Shown: positions 5,735 to 6,577 of the stretch, one piece after another
Position numbering within the stretch: the stretch's first letter is position 1
Layout: each line of letters begins with the position of its first letter
Assembly: GCA_944391545.1 (NCBI GenBank)
Contig: CALXTZ010000071.1
Span: 1-6,577, forward strand
Origin: an uncultured Alphaproteobacteria bacterium
GTDB taxonomy: Bacteria > Pseudomonadota > Alphaproteobacteria > CAAHEQ01 > UBA3637
Length of the DNA: 6,577 nucleotides
Reading direction: 5' to 3'
Made by a program: the position numbers and the translations under genes
The notes under the pieces: model-generated
The model's input: the letters and a program-made list of their open reading frames with translations, nothing else
What the model was told of the DNA's origin: nothing
Databases searched by the model: none

Positions 5735-6397
5735 TTACATTAATCCTTTGCCTTTAATAAAATCGATGACGGCGGCAAAAACGTCATCCGGGCTCATTTC
5801 GGAAGTATCCAGAACCAGAGCGTCCGATGCCGGTTTTAAAGGAGCAACAGCTCGCTTTGAATCCCGCTCGTCTCTTTCCTTGATATCCGAAAGAATGGTG
5901 TCGTATATAGCACAAATTCCCTTTGCTTGCAACTCTTTTAATCGGCGCAGTGCTCTGACTTCGGGACTGGCCTTTAAAAACAGCTTAATTTCAGCTTCCG
6001 GACAAACGACCGTTCCGATGTCGCGGCCGTCCAAAACAGCGCCGGGCGCCGGCGTTCCGTCCGTGTTGACGGGATGAAAAGCGAATCGGCGCTGGAAATC
6101 AAATAAAGCTTGGCGGACTTCGGGAATAGCCGATACTTTCGATGCGTAAGCGCCGATTTCTTCGGTTCGAATGGCCGGATTCATTTGCAGATGCAACATT
6201 TCGTCCGCTTTCAAGTCGAGAGCCGCCGTTTGCGCGGCCTTTACATCCGTCGGATCCAGCTTTTGTTCATACAGCTTTAATCCGACGCTCCGGTAAAGCG
6301 CTCCCGTGTCCAGATACGCGTATCCGAATTGTTTAATCAGCTTTTGAGCCAAAGTTCCTTTTCCTGCCGCCGCAGATCCGTCAATTGCAATAATCAT
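5735..6397 (-). CDS. cmk: Cytidylate kinase (CMP/dCMP kinase)
   Basis: The enzyme phosphorylates CMP and dCMP with ATP, supplying CDP and dCDP in the cytoplasm. The 220-residue protein is of family length. Residues 2-15 form the P-loop (IIAIDGSAAAGKGT, with Lys13), followed by YLDTGALYR (28-36) for nucleotide monophosphate binding, the LDGRDIGTVV motif (122-131), and an arginine-rich RDERDSKR (176-182) in the lid region, ending with SDALVLDTS (191-199). The start is placed at ATG 6397, giving MIIAIDG, because AGGAAAG lies just upstream; an in-frame ATG at 6442 would add 15 residues not typical of the family and would begin within the promoter -10 region. It is the first gene of a probable cmk-rpsA unit. 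In many alphaproteobacteria aroA precedes cmk, but here the upstream side is a divergent promoter region. Confidence 0.97.
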   Translation of the reverse strand: MIIAIDGSAAAGKGTLAQKLIKQFGYAYLDTGALYRSVGLKLYEQKLDPTDVKAAQTAALDLKADEMLHLQMNPAIRTEEIGAYASKVSAIPEVRQALFDFQRRFAFHPVNTDGTPAPGAVLDGRDIGTVVCPEAEIKLFLKASPEVRALRRLKELQAKGICAIYDTILSDIKERDERDSKRAVAPLKPASDALVLDTSEMSPDDVFAAVIDFIKGKGLM

Positions 6398-6431
6398 GTT
6401 TCTTTCCTGTTCGTTTGCTGTGTTGCAGCGT

Positions 6432-6460
6432 ATTATAATCAAATTAAAAGAAAAGGCCAG
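6432..6460 (-). promoter_or_regulatory. Promoter of cmk-rpsA
   Basis: A perfect TATAAT on the minus strand (6432-6437) is preceded after 17 bases by CTGGCC (6455-6460, three of six matches to TTGACA). Transcription would start near 6425, leaving a leader of about 28 bases with the AGGAAAG site. The -10 is strong and the -35 poor. Confidence 0.5.
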
Positions 6461-6512
6461 CCCCTTTTTTGAGATAAAATGATATTTTTTTGAATTTTTT
6501 TAAAATTCTTAT

Positions 6513-6540
6513 TGACAAGAAGAAATAATCGTTGCATACG
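6513..6540 (+). promoter_or_regulatory. Promoter-like sequence for a rightward gene beyond the window
   Basis: A perfect TTGACA at 6513-6518 is followed 16 bases later by CATACG (6535-6540), a weak -10 with three of six matches. The surroundings (6470-6512) are very rich in A and T, as expected upstream of a promoter. It reads away from cmk. Confidence 0.45.
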
Positions 6541-6561
6541 CTTTTTTATAAAAAGTTTTTT

Positions 6562-6570
6562 AAAAAGGAG
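6562..6570 (+). promoter_or_regulatory. Shine-Dalgarno of a gene starting just past the right edge
   Basis: AAAAAGGAG is followed by seven bases (ACACATC) to the end of the window, so a start codon at 6578 would have ideal spacing. The gene itself is not visible and its identity cannot be told. Confidence 0.6.
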
Positions 6571-6577
6571 ACACATC

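Noticed and set aside
6451..6468. Hairpin AAAAGG/CCTTTT upstream of cmk as a terminator
   Set aside because: Only six pairs, mostly A-T, and no gene in the window ends nearby; the bases overlap the likely -35 region of cmk.
1..6577. CRISPR array, tRNA, rRNA, insertion sequence or integrase attachment site
   Set aside because: No regularly spaced direct repeats, no cloverleaf or rRNA-like sequence, and no transposase or integrase reading frame was seen.

Overview
The window looks like a piece of a low-to-moderate-GC alphaproteobacterial chromosome, probably from a host-associated or gut lineage. The support is the cmk-rpsA order, a six-domain S1 of alphaproteobacterial type, and a prepilin-like protein with the N-terminal pattern GRSMIEMLGVLAIIGVLS. 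I associate that pattern with uncultured gut Alphaproteobacteria from memory; it was not checked by a search.

Layout. Positions 1-97 are the upstream region of a rightward gene and carry a run of 13 G's followed by a ribosome binding site. Positions 98-1549 (+) encode a 483-residue cysteine-rich secreted protein. It has a type IV pilin-like N-terminus, about 200 residues rich in cysteine, and a C-terminal domain that reads like a C-type-lectin / Lcl_C fold. A strong hairpin at 1671-1696 lies between this gene and the convergent leftward gene at 1713-3083 (-), an unrecognised 456-residue protein. Upstream of that is another unrecognised leftward gene, 3170-3814 (-, GTG start, 214 residues). 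Next come the rho-independent terminator of rpsA (3839-3866), rpsA itself (3885-5675, -) and cmk (5735-6397, -). The right edge (6398-6577) is an AT-rich divergent promoter region: cmk is transcribed leftward, and a rightward gene appears to start immediately beyond the window, since only its promoter-like sequence and Shine-Dalgarno are visible.

How the parts work together. cmk and rpsA form the conserved housekeeping unit (pyrimidine nucleotide supply and translation initiation) and are probably co-transcribed from a promoter with a perfect TATAAT. The two unknown leftward genes are accessory. The 456-residue gene has its own good promoter, while the 214-residue gene sits just behind the rpsA terminator and may depend on read-through. 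The pilin-like gene is a separate rightward unit. It is the most interesting part of the window because three features coincide: a homopolymeric G tract placed where it could control a promoter, a GC-rich perfect inverted repeat inside the leader-coding region, and a putative adhesin-like C-terminus whose codon use differs from the rest of the gene.
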